Below are positions 19,726 to 29,561 of a stretch of DNA of 64,000 nt, in pieces. Made by a program: the position numbers and the translations under genes. Positions within the stretch are counted from its first letter, which is position 1. The number at the start of each line of letters is the position of its first letter. The notes under the pieces are model-generated. The model was given only the letters and a program-made list of their open reading frames with translations, was not told the origin of the DNA and made no database searches. The stretch comes from an uncultured Acidobacteriia bacterium (lineage in GTDB: Bacteria; Acidobacteriota; Terriglobia; Bryobacterales; Bryobacteraceae), in the NCBI GenBank assembly GCA_903875575.1, contig CAIQWJ010000019.1, positions 24,436-88,435 of the forward strand, read 5' to 3'.

Positions 19726-20440
19726 TGACGAGCCCCAGATTCGCCGGGTTCTCAAAACGAGCCTGAGCTCGAAAGGAGCGCGGGTTTTTGATGTTGCCAG
19801 TGGTGAGGAAGCCGTTGAATTGCTTCGACGTGAAGTTGTTGACCTTGTTCTGCTGGATTTGAATATGCCGGGCATGGGCGGTCTGGCTGCCTGCCGGGCC
19901 ATCCGTGGGGGTTGGGATGTGCCCATTATTGTTGTGTCCGTTCGCGATTCTGATCAGGATAAGGTGGAGGCGCTCGATGCCGGCGCCGATGATTACGTCT
20001 CAAAGCCCTTCAGTTTCGACGAACTGATGGCCAGGATGCGGGCCGCTTTGCGGCGAACCGGCTTTGCCACGGATACCGCCCCGCGGAAGATATCGGTACC
20101 GGGACTGGAAGTTGATTTTGCAAATCGGAAAGTTCTCGCCAATGGCAGTAACGTTCGTTTGACGCCCACTGAATTCGATATCCTTCGATACCTTGTGTCT
20201 CAGGCGAACAAACCGGTACCCCACAAACGGTTGCTCCAGGCCATTTGGGGCCCTGAATTCGGCGATCAAATCGAATACCTGCGGGTTTTCATCAACCAGT
20301 TGCGCAAGAAGATTGAGCCGCATGGTTCGAAGCCGATATTTATTACAACGGAGCCCCGCATCGGTTATCGATTCGTTCTGCCGGAGCCGTCCGAAACGCT
20401 CGAGGTCGGCGTCGCGGTGGGTACTCCCGCCTTGGCTTGA
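19694..20440 (+). CDS. OmpR/KdpE-family response regulator
   Basis: A 248-residue two-domain regulator. The receiver has the acidic pair 'LIDDEPQ', phospho-acceptor Asp55 in 'LVLLDLNMPGMGG', and the conserved Lys in 'VSKPFS'. The winged-helix output domain holds 'LTPTEFDILRYLVSQANKPV' and ends with the 'IGYRFVLPEP' beta hairpin. It overlaps the kinase gene, so the two form a cognate pair. A KdpE relation is suggested by kinase type and sequence pattern, not by a nearby kdp operon. Confidence 0.9.
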   Translation: MIENRTILLIDDEPQIRRVLKTSLSSKGARVFDVASGEEAVELLRREVVDLVLLDLNMPGMGGLAACRAIRGGWDVPIIVVSVRDSDQDKVEALDAGADDYVSKPFSFDELMARMRAALRRTGFATDTAPRKISVPGLEVDFANRKVLANGSNVRLTPTEFDILRYLVSQANKPVPHKRLLQAIWGPEFGDQIEYLRVFINQLRKKIEPHGSKPIFITTEPRIGYRFVLPEPSETLEVGVAVGTPALA

Positions 20441-20527
20441 CTAGTGGTATCCCCGGGGTTTTCAGTGTGAGGTTGTGCGCAGGCGACCGCCGGGCTTACT
20501 CTGGAAAGAGAATGGTTTGTCAACTTA

Positions 20528-21043
20528 ATGGGTGAAACTCCGTCGATGTTTGGCCCACCGGATTCCCTGCCAGAAACTGGTTCACGTGCTGGTCATGGGC
20601 AGTCCGCTGCATCACAGGCTGCTCGTATGGCGGGCAAGACGGCAGGAGTGCCTTCAGGCGAGGCAGTTCCCATGGCGCAGCCCGAAATACCAGATAAACT
20701 TTACTTCCGTATTGGCGAGGTCAGTCAATTGGTGGGGGTGGAAGCGTATGTGCTTCGTTACTGGGAGTCGGAGTTTCCCGGGTTGTCTCCGCGCAAGTCG
20801 TCCAGTGGACAGAGGATGTTTCGGCGCAAAGACGTTGAACTCCTGCTCCGCATCAAGCATTTGCTGTACGGGCAGAAGTTTACGATTGAGGGCGCACGCA
20901 AAGCGCTCGCCGATAAAAACAAAGCTCTAGATGTACGAAAAAGTACACCTGTGCGGCAGGCGCGGCAGACCGATCTCTTTGGTTCTAATCCCTTGCCGGA
21001 GATCCGCAAGCAGTTGTCTGAGATCCTCGCTTTGCTCTCTTAA
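20528..21043 (+). CDS. MerR-family transcriptional regulator
   Basis: A 171-residue protein. After about 55 low-complexity residues the MerR winged helix appears: '[20 protein letters not shown]', '[19 protein letters not shown]', '[18 protein letters not shown]'. The C-terminal part is short and has no obvious ligand-binding domain. This Gly/Trp-type HTH ('RYWESEFP') is common near origin and cell-cycle genes in Acidobacteria and Deltaproteobacteria. It converges on parB with a 17-bp gap. Target unknown. Confidence 0.85.
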   Translation: MGETPSMFGPPDSLPETGSRAGHGQSAASQAARMAGKTAGVPSGEAVPMAQPEIPDKLYFRIGEVSQLVGVEAYVLRYWESEFPGLSPRKSSSGQRMFRRKDVELLLRIKHLLYGQKFTIEGARKALADKNKALDVRKSTPVRQARQTDLFGSNPLPEIRKQLSEILALLS

Positions 21044-21060
21044 CTCTCTGCTCTCGAAAC

Positions 21061-22023
21061 CTAGAGCATCGCTGGGTCTGTCGGCTGGCTTCCCACAATT
21101 AGACCGTAGATCCGATCCAGATCTTCATCGGAATAATACTCGAGTTCGATCAGACCCTTTCCTTTACCTTTTTCCATAATCCGGACCCGCGTTCCGAGCA
21201 CTCTCTCTAACTCATTGATAGCTGCCCGAACATTGGGGTCTACCGGCTTCGGCTCCACCTTCTTTATAACAATCTCATCGCCAGCCTCTTTGGGCGGCTT
21301 GGTATATTCCTCGATCTGGCGGACTGACCAGCCATCCGCTATACAGCGCTTCGCAATCTCTCTTTGTTGCGCTTCATTGGGGAGTTTGAGTAGAGCCCGT
21401 GCGTGCCCCGGCGTGAGTTTGCGTGCCGACACGAGTTCCCGCACATCAACCGGGAGCTGCAACAGACGGATCGAATTGGTCACCGTGGCGCGGTCTTTGC
21501 CCGTTTTCTGCCCGATCTCTTCGTGGCTCAGGGAAAGCTCGGCCGCCATCCGTTCGAAGGCGATCGCCAGTTCGATCGGGTTGAGATCCTCCCGCTGGAT
21601 GTTCTCAACAATCGCCAGTTCCAGAACCTTTTGATCATCGGCCTCTCTCACGATGATCGGAACCTGCGCCAGTCCAGCCAGGCTGGCCGCCCTCCATCGG
21701 CGCTCGCCAGCGATGATTTGAAACTCGCCCACCGCCACTCGCCGGACAAGGATTGGCTGGATGATCCCTTCGCGCTCAATGGACTGCGCCAATTCGAGCA
21801 AAGCGTCCTGGTCGAACTCACGCCGCGGTTGGTTGGGATTGGGGGCTACCGCCTTGATATCCGTCAGAATGACGTTCCCGTCTGCCGGTGGTTCAGGTCT
21901 CGCTGGAACTGGAGCATTGGCATTGCCGGGAGTATTGCCACGGGAGGGTAACAGGGAGTGAAGTCCCTTCCCTAAAGCCTTCTTTGGTTCAATTACCGGC
22001 TTGCGCTGTTCGCTTGTGCTCAT
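21061..22023 (-). CDS. parB: Chromosome-partitioning protein ParB
   Basis: A 320-residue ParB. The N-terminal CTP-binding/ParB fold contains 'NPNQPRREFDQDALLELAQS' and 'IIAGERRWRAASLAG'. The HTH domain for parS binding ('ELSLSHEEIGQKTGKDRATV') follows, and a C-terminal dimerisation domain ends the protein. It loads on parS and spreads as a CTP-dependent clamp to organise origin segregation. The gene overlaps the 3' end of parA (21989-22023) on the same strand. Confidence 0.95.
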   Translation of the reverse strand: MSTSEQRKPVIEPKKALGKGLHSLLPSRGNTPGNANAPVPARPEPPADGNVILTDIKAVAPNPNQPRREFDQDALLELAQSIEREGIIQPILVRRVAVGEFQIIAGERRWRAASLAGLAQVPIIVREADDQKVLELAIVENIQREDLNPIELAIAFERMAAELSLSHEEIGQKTGKDRATVTNSIRLLQLPVDVRELVSARKLTPGHARALLKLPNEAQQREIAKRCIADGWSVRQIEEYTKPPKEAGDEIVIKKVEPKPVDPNVRAAINELERVLGTRVRIMEKGKGKGLIELEYYSDEDLDRIYGLIVGSQPTDPAML

Positions 22024-22777
22024 TGGTCAGAACTTCCTTAGCAAGTTGGATGTAGGCCTCAGATCCACGGGACCCTGGGTCATAGGCAAGAATTGATTTT
22101 CCGTGGCTGGGTGCCTCCGCCAAACGGATGTTACGAGGAATTACCGTCTTGAATACGTCCTCACCGAAGAATTCGCGCAAATCCGCCGCCACTTGTCTTG
22201 CCAGATTCGTGCGGTCGTCAAACATGGTTAGGAGAATACCCTCGATGTTCAGCGGGTGTCCGAACGACTCCCGAATGCGATCAATCGTATCCATGAGTTC
22301 GGAAACACCCTCCAGCGCGAAAAACTCGCACTGAATGGGTACCAAAACCGAATCAGCCGCCATAAGGGCATTCAATGTGAGTAGATCCAGTGCCGGGGGG
22401 CAGTCAATCAGGATGTAGTCATAGCGATCCCGGACTTGATCCAGGCGATGGCGCAGGATTCGCTCGCGATCATCCACATTGACCAGTTCCAAATTGACGC
22501 CAATCAGGTTCTTATCGGCTGGCAGAACATCCAAACCCTCCATACTGGTGTGGCAAATGGCATGTTCGACCTCCTTTCCATCTATGAGGACATCATAGAT
22601 GGTCGCCAAATCGGGCGTCTTCTGGATTCCAAGGCCGCTGGTAGTGTTTCCCTGCGGATCAGCGTCAATCAAAAGTACTTTGACATCGCTGACGGCAAGG
22701 GCAGCCCCGAGATTTATGGTTGTGGTGGTCTTGCCCACACCACCCTTCTGATTAGTTATTGCTATGACTCGACTCAC
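21989..22777 (-). CDS. parA: Chromosome-partitioning ATPase ParA (Soj)
   Basis: A deviant-Walker ATPase of 262 residues if the GTG at 22777 is used. The product then begins 'MSRVIAITNQKGGVGKTTTT', the usual ParA start. An ATG at 22807 would add ten atypical residues and place initiation on the edge of a parS site, so I prefer the GTG, although neither has a strong ribosome-binding site. 'LIDADPQGNTTSGLG' and 'YILIDCPPALDLLT' are the other nucleotide motifs. It pairs with ParB to segregate origins. Confidence 0.93.
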   Translation of the reverse strand: MSRVIAITNQKGGVGKTTTTINLGAALAVSDVKVLLIDADPQGNTTSGLGIQKTPDLATIYDVLIDGKEVEHAICHTSMEGLDVLPADKNLIGVNLELVNVDDRERILRHRLDQVRDRYDYILIDCPPALDLLTLNALMAADSVLVPIQCEFFALEGVSELMDTIDRIRESFGHPLNIEGILLTMFDDRTNLARQVAADLREFFGEDVFKTVIPRNIRLAEAPSHGKSILAYDPGSRGSEAYIQLAKEVLTNEHKRTAQAGN

Positions 22778-22806
22778 GCTCAGATGTACTCTAACACAGC
22801 TTCTCA

Positions 22807-22822
22807 TGTTTCACGTGAAACA
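22807..22822. other. parS: parS site 1
   Basis: A perfect copy of the 16-bp bacterial parS palindrome TGTTTCACGTGAAACA. It lies immediately upstream of parA, overlapping the alternative ATG. ParB should nucleate here. Confidence 0.95.
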
Positions 22823-22835
22823 TGCACGGTAAGTA

Positions 22836-22851
22836 TGTTTCACGTGAAACA
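22836..22851. other. parS: parS site 2
   Basis: A second perfect TGTTTCACGTGAAACA, 29 bp from the first (start to start), between mnmG and parA. Two consensus sites so close beside parAB mark the origin-proximal centromere. Confidence 0.95.
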
Positions 22852-22947
22852 TTCCACCGAAACCAACTCCACGAAACACTAAAACACCCCAAAACAGCGT
22901 TTTTACAGGCCAAGTATCTAAATTGGCTTCGCTTTGCAATTTTGATT

Positions 22948-24747
22948 TTAGCCCCTGGACGCCAGATTCATATACACATCCAGGAGCGCAACTGCCGCTG
23001 GAGTCACCCCTGGAATGCGAGCCGCCTGCCCCAATGTCGCTGGCCGTACCCGCTCCAGTTTCTCGCCCACCTCCCGTGAGATACCGGGGATGCCCACAAA
23101 CCGCATCGTCACCGGGATCGCGCGCGTATCCGAACTCTGCATCCGCTCGATCTGACGACGCTGTTGATCCAGATACCCGGCATACTTTACCTCCGTCTCC
23201 ACGGTCATCAGTACCCCGCGCTCCGGCTTGGCCCCCAGAAACTCGGTAATCCATGGCAAATGCTCACCAATCCGGTTCTCTGGCCTTCGAAGGGCCGCTG
23301 CCCGTGGATTATTCTGCATCTCTCCAAGCAAACGATGCACCTGGGCCTGCTTCGCCACGAAAAACTCCCGCCGTTCCTGTGTTGCCAGCCCAATATCCAT
23401 CGAAATCGGCGTGAGGCGCTCGTCGGCATTGTCAATCCGCAACCGCAACCGATATTCCGCCCTCGACGTGAACATCCGATACGGTTCGTCGGTCCCCTTG
23501 GTAATCAGATCGTCAATCATGATCCCGATATAGCCCTCGGACCGTGGAATGATCACAGGAGCCTGTCCCATCACTGTCCGGGCCGCGTTAATTCCAGCCA
23601 TCAGTCCCTGCCCTGCTGCTTCCTCGTACCCAGAAGTGCCATTGATCTGGCCGGCAAGGAACAACCCAGGCAGTTTCCGTACTTCCAGACGATGATCCAG
23701 TTCTCGTGCGTCCACCGCATCGTACTCAATCGCATAGCCCGGACGGATCATTTCCGCCTGCTCCAGCCCCGGAATCGACGCAATCACCGCCGCCTGCACA
23801 TCAATCGGCATGCTCGTCGACATCCCATTCACGTAAATCTCGTTCGTATCCAGCCCTTCCGGCTCCAAAAAGATCTGGTGAGCCGTCTTATCGGGGAATT
23901 TGACGAACTTATCCTCTATAGATGGGCAGTACCGTGGGCCGATTCCCTCAATCTGACCGCTATAAAGCGGTGATCGCCCGATACTCTCTCGTATGATGCG
24001 CGCCGTCTCGTCCGTCGTACGTCCCAGAAAACACTGGATCTGGCTGCGCTCAATCTTGTCGGTCAGGAATGAGAATGGCGTCGGCTCCACATCACCAGAC
24101 TGGGGTTCAAACTTTGACCAATCAATGGAGCGCGCGTCCAACCGCGGTGGCGTACCCGTCTTCAGCCGTGTCCAGCCAAGTCCCAAACTGCGGATCTGGT
24201 CCGCCAACACCACAGACGGAGCTTCTCCATTGCGCCCACACTCAAACTTACGCTCGCCGATATGCGCCAAACCATTCAGGAACGTCCCTGTCGTGATAAT
24301 GACGGCGTTGCTGTGAATACTGCGGCCATCCACTAGTTGCACACCGCGAACACGCCCATCCTCGATCCGCAACCCGGCGACCTCAGCCTGCTTGATTCGA
24401 AGATTCGGCTCCCGCTCCAAGACTTCCTTCATGCGGATTCGATATTGTTTCTTATCGCACTGGGCACGAGGCGACCAAACCGCAGGCCCGCGACTCGTGT
24501 TCAGCAGTCGGAACTGTATCCCAACGGCATCCGCAACCTCCCCCATCACTCCACCGAGGGCATCAATCTCCCGAACCAGGTGCCCCTTGGCAATACCCCC
24601 AATCGCCGGATTACAGGACATCTGCGCGATCAAATCCGAATTCATCGTGATCATCACGGTGCGGAGCCCCATCCGGGCGCAGGCCCGCGATGCCTCGCAA
24701 CCCGCGTGACCCCCACCGATAACGACTATGTCGAACGTCTGATCCAT
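22948..24747 (-). CDS. mnmG: tRNA uridine-5-carboxymethylaminomethyl(34) synthesis enzyme MnmG (GidA)
   Basis: A 599-residue FAD protein. The dinucleotide-binding start '[20 protein letters not shown]' is followed by '[20 protein letters not shown]' and '[17 protein letters not shown]', hallmark GidA segments. '[20 protein letters not shown]' is the second FAD-site motif. With MnmE it modifies U34 of certain tRNAs. The downstream partner rsmG, often adjacent in origin-near operons, is absent; the parS pair and parA follow instead. Confidence 0.95.
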   Translation of the reverse strand: MDQTFDIVVIGGGHAGCEASRACARMGLRTVMITMNSDLIAQMSCNPAIGGIAKGHLVREIDALGGVMGEVADAVGIQFRLLNTSRGPAVWSPRAQCDKKQYRIRMKEVLEREPNLRIKQAEVAGLRIEDGRVRGVQLVDGRSIHSNAVIITTGTFLNGLAHIGERKFECGRNGEAPSVVLADQIRSLGLGWTRLKTGTPPRLDARSIDWSKFEPQSGDVEPTPFSFLTDKIERSQIQCFLGRTTDETARIIRESIGRSPLYSGQIEGIGPRYCPSIEDKFVKFPDKTAHQIFLEPEGLDTNEIYVNGMSTSMPIDVQAAVIASIPGLEQAEMIRPGYAIEYDAVDARELDHRLEVRKLPGLFLAGQINGTSGYEEAAGQGLMAGINAARTVMGQAPVIIPRSEGYIGIMIDDLITKGTDEPYRMFTSRAEYRLRLRIDNADERLTPISMDIGLATQERREFFVAKQAQVHRLLGEMQNNPRAAALRRPENRIGEHLPWITEFLGAKPERGVLMTVETEVKYAGYLDQQRRQIERMQSSDTRAIPVTMRFVGIPGISREVGEKLERVRPATLGQAARIPGVTPAAVALLDVYMNLASRG

Positions 24748-24806
24748 GTTGTTTGCTCGTCCCGCCGTACAGGCAATAAGCTACCATTGTAACCGGGCAA
24801 ACCAAA

Positions 24807-26015
24807 GTGAAAGTACTCGTTATTGGCGGCGGCGGCCGCGAACATGCATTAGCCTGGCGACTGCGCCAGTCTCCTTCCGTAACGGAAGTCCACGTGACTC
24901 CCGGGAATCCCGGCATCGAATCCGTAGGAACCTGTCACGCAAAATCGGATTATGTGCAAATAGTCCAGTCCCTGGGCATTGACCTCACCGTTGTGGGGCC
25001 CGAGGCCCCGCTCGTGGCTGGCGTTGTCGACAAATTCCGCTCCCTCGGCCTTCCCATTGTCGGCCCAACCGCAGAAAATGCCGCCCTCGAAGGCAGTAAG
25101 GTTCACTCCAAACGGTTCATGGAGCGCATCGGAGTCCCCACTGCCCGTTTCGCGGCCGTCACCACTGAAACTGAAGCACGCGACGCCCTGCGTCAATTCC
25201 TCCTGCCCGTAGTCCTGAAAACCGACGGCCTCGCCGCTGGCAAGGGCGTCATCATCGCTCAAACCAAGCAGGAGGCTGAAGCCGCACTCTCCACCCTCGC
25301 TTTCCCCATGGTGATTGAGGAATTCCTCGAAGGCGAAGAGGTCAGTTTCATCGTCCTCTGCGATGGCAAGCGCGGCGTCCCGCTCGAGCCGTCCCAGGAC
25401 CATAAGCGGATCTTCGATGGCGACCAGGGCCCCAACACCGGCGGCATGGGTGCCTACTCCGACTCACGCATTATGGGCTCCGCCATGCGCCAGCAAGTCA
25501 TGGACACCATCATTGAGCCCGTCGTAAAAGCCACCGCCTTCAGCGGCTTTCTCTATGCAGGCCTGATGATGACCCCACAAGGGCCAAGCGTCCTCGAATT
25601 CAACGTCCGCATGGGCGACCCGGAGACCCAACCACTCATGATGCGTCTCGAAAGCGACTGGGGTGTCGCTCTGATGGCAGCAGCCCAGGGCGAACTGAAG
25701 CCCGAACTACTGCAATGGTCCCCTGAGCCTTCTATATGTGTAGTGATGGCTGCCGCCGGCTATCCCGGCGCATCACAAACCGGGCAAACAATCTCCGGCC
25801 TCAACGACGTCCCCAACGGCGCGGTCGTCTTCCATGCAGGCACCAAACGAGTCGGTGACGACATCGTCACCGCCGGAGGCCGCGTCCTCGGCGTCACGTC
25901 TAGCGGCGTCGATCTCCAGGATAGTATTGATCGAGTCTACGCCGCCGTCGACCGCATCCATTTCGAAGGCGCGCAGTATCGTCGCGATATCGGAGCCAAA
26001 GGCCTCCTGAAATAG
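24807..26015 (+). CDS. purD: Phosphoribosylamine-glycine ligase
   Basis: A 402-residue ATP-grasp enzyme, full length, catalysing the second step of purine synthesis. It begins '[19 protein letters not shown]', has '[15 protein letters not shown]' in the ATP-grasp region and the signature '[17 protein letters not shown]'. It is divergent from mnmG across 59 bp and is followed by tRNA-Arg. No other pur genes are nearby. Confidence 0.96.
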   Translation: MKVLVIGGGGREHALAWRLRQSPSVTEVHVTPGNPGIESVGTCHAKSDYVQIVQSLGIDLTVVGPEAPLVAGVVDKFRSLGLPIVGPTAENAALEGSKVHSKRFMERIGVPTARFAAVTTETEARDALRQFLLPVVLKTDGLAAGKGVIIAQTKQEAEAALSTLAFPMVIEEFLEGEEVSFIVLCDGKRGVPLEPSQDHKRIFDGDQGPNTGGMGAYSDSRIMGSAMRQQVMDTIIEPVVKATAFSGFLYAGLMMTPQGPSVLEFNVRMGDPETQPLMMRLESDWGVALMAAAQGELKPELLQWSPEPSICVVMAAAGYPGASQTGQTISGLNDVPNGAVVFHAGTKRVGDDIVTAGGRVLGVTSSGVDLQDSIDRVYAAVDRIHFEGAQYRRDIGAKGLLK

Positions 26016-26044
26016 AAAACAAGACGCTACAATAGTGAAAGTGC

Positions 26045-26121
26045 GGGCACGTAGCTCAGATGGATAGAGCGGTCGCCTCCTAAGCGGCAGGTCGGCAGTT
26101 CGAATCTGCCCGTGCCCACCA
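26045..26121 (+). tRNA. tRNA-Arg (CCT)
   Basis: A complete 77-nt tRNA. Acceptor GGGCACG (26045-26051) pairs with CGTGCCC (26111-26117); the anticodon loop CTCCTAA gives anticodon CCT; the T-loop is TTCGAAT; CCA is encoded at 26119-26121. Confidence 0.95.
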
Positions 26122-26156
26122 GTACTCCCGCCCTGTATTCGCCCGCGACGCCGTTA

Positions 26157-26162
26157 TATAAT
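26157..26162 (+). promoter_or_regulatory. Possible -10 element upstream of the GT2 gene
   Basis: TATAAT, the exact -10 consensus, in an AT-rich patch 63 bp before the glycosyltransferase start. The matching -35 position (TGTATT) is poor, so the promoter call is tentative. Between it and the start lies an imperfect GTCCGG...CCGGAC hairpin. Confidence 0.35.
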
Positions 26163-26224
26163 ACAAAGATAGTTTTCATTCTGGTCCGGGACGAATTACC
26201 GGGCCGTCCGGACAGTCAACTCTT

Positions 26225-27838
26225 ATGTTTGGAACACCGTTGCCCGCACTACTCGTCGCTTCCACCCTCACGAAACTCTCGCGCGGAATGTTTGACGACA
26301 CCTTCGCCGGTATCCACCAGCTAGCCTGGTTCGACTGGGCGATTCTCCTTCCCTACTTCGGTATCCTCTGCATCCTCTCCATGTACGGGATGCATCGCTT
26401 CGATACTATCCACACCTATTTCAAACACCGCAAGAAGGCCACCACAGCCGAACCACCACAAAAATTTGCCGAGCTCCCGAAGGTCACCATCCAGCTTCCG
26501 CTCTATAACGAACGCTACGTTCTGGAGCGCCTGATCGACGAAGTGGTGAAGATCGAATACCCAAAAGAGTTACTTCAGATTCAGGTCCTCGACGATTCCA
26601 CCGACGACACACACTCGTTCGCCGAAGCCCTGTGCGAACGCTACAGGAACATCGGTCATCCCATCGTCTATCTGCACCGCACCAATCGCGAAGGCTTCAA
26701 AGCCGGCGCGCTTCAGGAAGGTCTCAAGAGCGCAACCGGCGAGTTCGTCGCCGTATTCGATGCCGATTTCATCCCGCCGGTCGATTTCCTGCTCCGCACC
26801 ATTCACCACTTCGCCGATCCCAAAGTCGGCGTTGTGCAGACCCGCTGGAGCTACCTCAATAAAGGTTTCAACTTCCTGACAGAAGTGGAAGCAATCCTGC
26901 TCGATGGCCATTTCATCCTCGAACACGGGGCCCGCTCCCGCGCCGGCTACTTCTTCAACTTCAACGGCACCGCCGGCATTTTGCGCCGCACCATGATTGA
27001 CGACGCTGGCGGCTGGCAGCACGATACGCTCACCGAAGATTCCGATCTCAGCTATCGCGCGCAGTTAAAGGGATGGAGATTTGTCTACCTCCCGTTTGTC
27101 GATTGCCCGTCCGAACTTCCTGTGGAAGTCCACGGTTTTCAGGTACAGCAGTTCCGCTGGGCGAAGGGACTCACGCAGTGCGCGAAGAAACTTCTGCCGG
27201 GAATCCTGCGCTCCAATATTCCATTCCGCGTCAAAGCCGAAGCCTTCATGCACCTGACGCCGAATATCTCTTACCCGCTGATGATCGTTGTCTCAGCGCT
27301 GATGCTGCCGGTCATGATCGTGCGCTTCTATATGGGTATCTGGCAGATGCTGCTCCTCGATCTGCCGCTCATCGTTGCCTCGTTCCTTTCCCTTTCCGCT
27401 TTCTACGTCATCTCGCAACGTGAGCTGAATCCAAAGACCTGGAAACGCAGCTTTTTCTTCATGCCGATGCTCATGGCGGTCGGCGTGGGCCTGACGATCA
27501 TCAATACCCGCGCAGTCCTGGAAGCCCTGTTCGGCGTGCAGAGCGGTTTCGTCCGCACTCCGAAGTACGCTATCGAAGGCACCCAACAGAAACGCATGGC
27601 CGTGAAGAAGTACAAGAGCCGCAGCGGCTGGCTGCCCTACTTTGAACTGGCCTTCGGCACATATTTCCTGTACATGTGCATCTTCGCCATATCCACCTAC
27701 AACTTCCTGTCACTGCCCTTCCTGTCGCTGTTCGTCGGTGGTTACTATTGGGCGGGCTTCGGCACTCTGTATCAGGAACATCAGGACCGCATGCGCCATA
27801 ACCGCCAACAGAAACTGGTTTTCGAAACCGCGCAGTAA
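26225..27838 (+). CDS. Membrane glycosyltransferase family 2 (cellulose/mannan synthase-like)
   Basis: A 537-residue processive GT2. One membrane helix precedes the cytosolic GT-A domain. Its motifs are 'VTIQLPLYNERYVLERLIDE', 'VLDDSTDD', 'AVFDADFIPP', 'LTEDSDLSYR' and 'QQFRWAKGLTQ' (the D, D-x-D, D, Q-x-x-R-W set). Several helices follow in the C-terminal half. The pattern resembles CslA-type glucomannan synthases and other bacterial beta-glycan synthases, so extracellular or envelope polysaccharide synthesis is likely. No bcs-type partner genes are adjacent. It is cotranscribed with the dehydratase 12 bp downstream, perhaps only by chance. Confidence 0.85.
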   Translation: MFGTPLPALLVASTLTKLSRGMFDDTFAGIHQLAWFDWAILLPYFGILCILSMYGMHRFDTIHTYFKHRKKATTAEPPQKFAELPKVTIQLPLYNERYVLERLIDEVVKIEYPKELLQIQVLDDSTDDTHSFAEALCERYRNIGHPIVYLHRTNREGFKAGALQEGLKSATGEFVAVFDADFIPPVDFLLRTIHHFADPKVGVVQTRWSYLNKGFNFLTEVEAILLDGHFILEHGARSRAGYFFNFNGTAGILRRTMIDDAGGWQHDTLTEDSDLSYRAQLKGWRFVYLPFVDCPSELPVEVHGFQVQQFRWAKGLTQCAKKLLPGILRSNIPFRVKAEAFMHLTPNISYPLMIVVSALMLPVMIVRFYMGIWQMLLLDLPLIVASFLSLSAFYVISQRELNPKTWKRSFFFMPMLMAVGVGLTIINTRAVLEALFGVQSGFVRTPKYAIEGTQQKRMAVKKYKSRSGWLPYFELAFGTYFLYMCIFAISTYNFLSLPFLSLFVGGYYWAGFGTLYQEHQDRMRHNRQQKLVFETAQ

Positions 27839-27850
27839 CGCTCAGCCGGC

Positions 27851-28804
27851 ATGACCCACGTTATTACTCCGGAGATGATCCGCGAGGCGGCGGATCGTAT
27901 CCGTCCTCTGGCTCGCCGAACGCCCGTCATGACGTCACGCAGCATCGACGACCGGGCGGGGGTCAGTCTCTTCCTCAAGTGCGAAAACTTTCAGCGCGGC
28001 GGTGCGTTCAAAATCCGCGGTGCAGCCAACCTGATCCTCGCCCTCACACCCGAAGAGCGGACACGGGGCGTGGTGGCATTTTCGTCCGGGAACCACGCGC
28101 AGGCCGTTGCGGTCGCCGCCGAATACGTCGGTATGTCGGCCACCATCGTGATGCCGGAAGACGCGCCGCAATCCAAGATGGAGCCAACGCGCGCTCTCGG
28201 TGCGCGCATCATCACCTACAACCGCTTCACGGAAGACCGCGAGAAGATCGCGGCCTCAGTCATGGTTGAAACCGGCGGTGTCCTTGCTCCCCCCTACGAT
28301 CACCCGATGATCATGGCAGGCCAGGGAACCTCCGTGCTCGAACTCCTCGAAGACGTACCCGACCTCGATGCCATTCTGACGCCCCTCGGCGGCGGTGGTC
28401 TCACCTCCGGAGCTTCCGTAATTGCGAAGTCCATCAACCCCGACATTCGTTTTTTCGGTGTGGAGCCGGAACTTGCCAATGATGTCTGGCAGTCGCTGAA
28501 AAAAGGCGAACGAGTGACCATCGCCTCCCCCGACACCGCCGCAGACGGCCTCCGCACCCTCTCGCCGGGCAAACTCACCTTCCCCATCCTGCAAGAGAAC
28601 CTGGAGAGCGTTCTGCTGGTCACGGAAGAGGAAATCCGGGCGGCGGTCAGATTTCTGCTGGAGCGCGTCAAGATAGTCGTGGAACCGAGCGGCGCGGTCG
28701 GAGTGGCAGCGGCCATGTTCGGAAAACTCCCGGCGGGAATTCGCCGCGCCGGAATCGTTCTCTCAGGCGGAAACATTGATCCCGCGTACCTGAAGTCTCT
28801 CTAG
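27851..28804 (+). CDS. Threonine/serine dehydratase (PLP fold type II)
   Basis: A 317-residue PLP enzyme. The Schiff-base Lys54 lies in 'FQRGGAFKIRGAANL', the substrate-binding loop is 'FSSGNHAQAVA', and the phosphate-binding glycine loop is 'TPLGGGGLTSG'. It lacks the C-terminal ACT-like regulatory domain of biosynthetic IlvA, so it is a short catabolic type. Related proteins are threonine ammonia-lyases, threo-3-hydroxyaspartate ammonia-lyases and serine racemases; these cannot be separated from sequence alone. Confidence 0.88.
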   Translation: MTHVITPEMIREAADRIRPLARRTPVMTSRSIDDRAGVSLFLKCENFQRGGAFKIRGAANLILALTPEERTRGVVAFSSGNHAQAVAVAAEYVGMSATIVMPEDAPQSKMEPTRALGARIITYNRFTEDREKIAASVMVETGGVLAPPYDHPMIMAGQGTSVLELLEDVPDLDAILTPLGGGGLTSGASVIAKSINPDIRFFGVEPELANDVWQSLKKGERVTIASPDTAADGLRTLSPGKLTFPILQENLESVLLVTEEEIRAAVRFLLERVKIVVEPSGAVGVAAAMFGKLPAGIRRAGIVLSGGNIDPAYLKSL

Positions 28805-28914
28805 CGAAGCGGTCGAACCAGGAAAACCTCGTCCGAATTCGCGTACGGATGCCGTTGCGCCCCTTCTGGATTCCCTCAGAGCCGTCGTACGGTTACAATT
28901 CATTTGAGGTTACC

Positions 28915-29514
28915 GTGAAACACTCTTTGCTGGGCAATTGTTTGTTGACGGGAAACAGCGCGTTGGTATCTGGCAGTCATTCACAATCCGAAGGCAGGCG
29001 CTTCGCGCGAGTACGGATGCTGTTGCCTATGGCCGGGTTGCTGGCCGCAGCCAGCGCGTTTGGCCTTGATCCGGCGTACCAGCCGCTCACTCTTTACAAG
29101 GGCTCCTGGCTCGTAACGCCGAAGACTCAATCCACGCCGTCCACCGACCTGTTACGGAACGATTGCGCCATGGCGGGCAGATTCTTTGCCTGCCAGCAAA
29201 CCGTAAACGGTAAGCCGGGTTCTCTCCTCGTTATTGTTCCGGCCAGCAAGCCGGGCGACTACTACACGCAGACCGTGCAGCAGGAAGGCTGGGCGAATGG
29301 CCGAGGGGCACTCCACATTGACGGAAATGTATGGACGTATTCCGGAAAGTCGGAAGAAAACGGGAAAACGACCTGGCAAAAGACCACAAACCTGTTTACA
29401 GGCCGGGATCGCATTCACTATGAGGTATCTGTGTCGCAGGATGGTGTCAACTGGACAGTGACGGCAGCCGGGGATGAAGTCCGCACGTCGCGCACGACCC
29501 CGCCTGGAAAGTAG
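28915..29514 (+). CDS. Hypothetical secreted protein
   Basis: An unrecognised protein of about 199 residues if the GTG at 28915 is used; TGAGG precedes it by five bases. A later ATG at 29017 would put a hydrophobic 'MLLPMAGLLAAASAFG' segment right at the N-terminus, as in a signal peptide, and is a fair alternative. The mature part resembles DUF1579-like lipocalin-type proteins: 'GSWLVTPKTQ', 'GNVWTYSGKSEENGKTTWQK', 'RIHYEVSVSQDGVNWTVTA'. The neighbours give no functional hint. Confidence 0.6.
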   Translation: MKHSLLGNCLLTGNSALVSGSHSQSEGRRFARVRMLLPMAGLLAAASAFGLDPAYQPLTLYKGSWLVTPKTQSTPSTDLLRNDCAMAGRFFACQQTVNGKPGSLLVIVPASKPGDYYTQTVQQEGWANGRGALHIDGNVWTYSGKSEENGKTTWQKTTNLFTGRDRIHYEVSVSQDGVNWTVTAAGDEVRTSRTTPPGK

Positions 29515-29561
29515 CTTCATGGCCGGCGAGATGACGCGGGGATACCATCTATACATACGCG

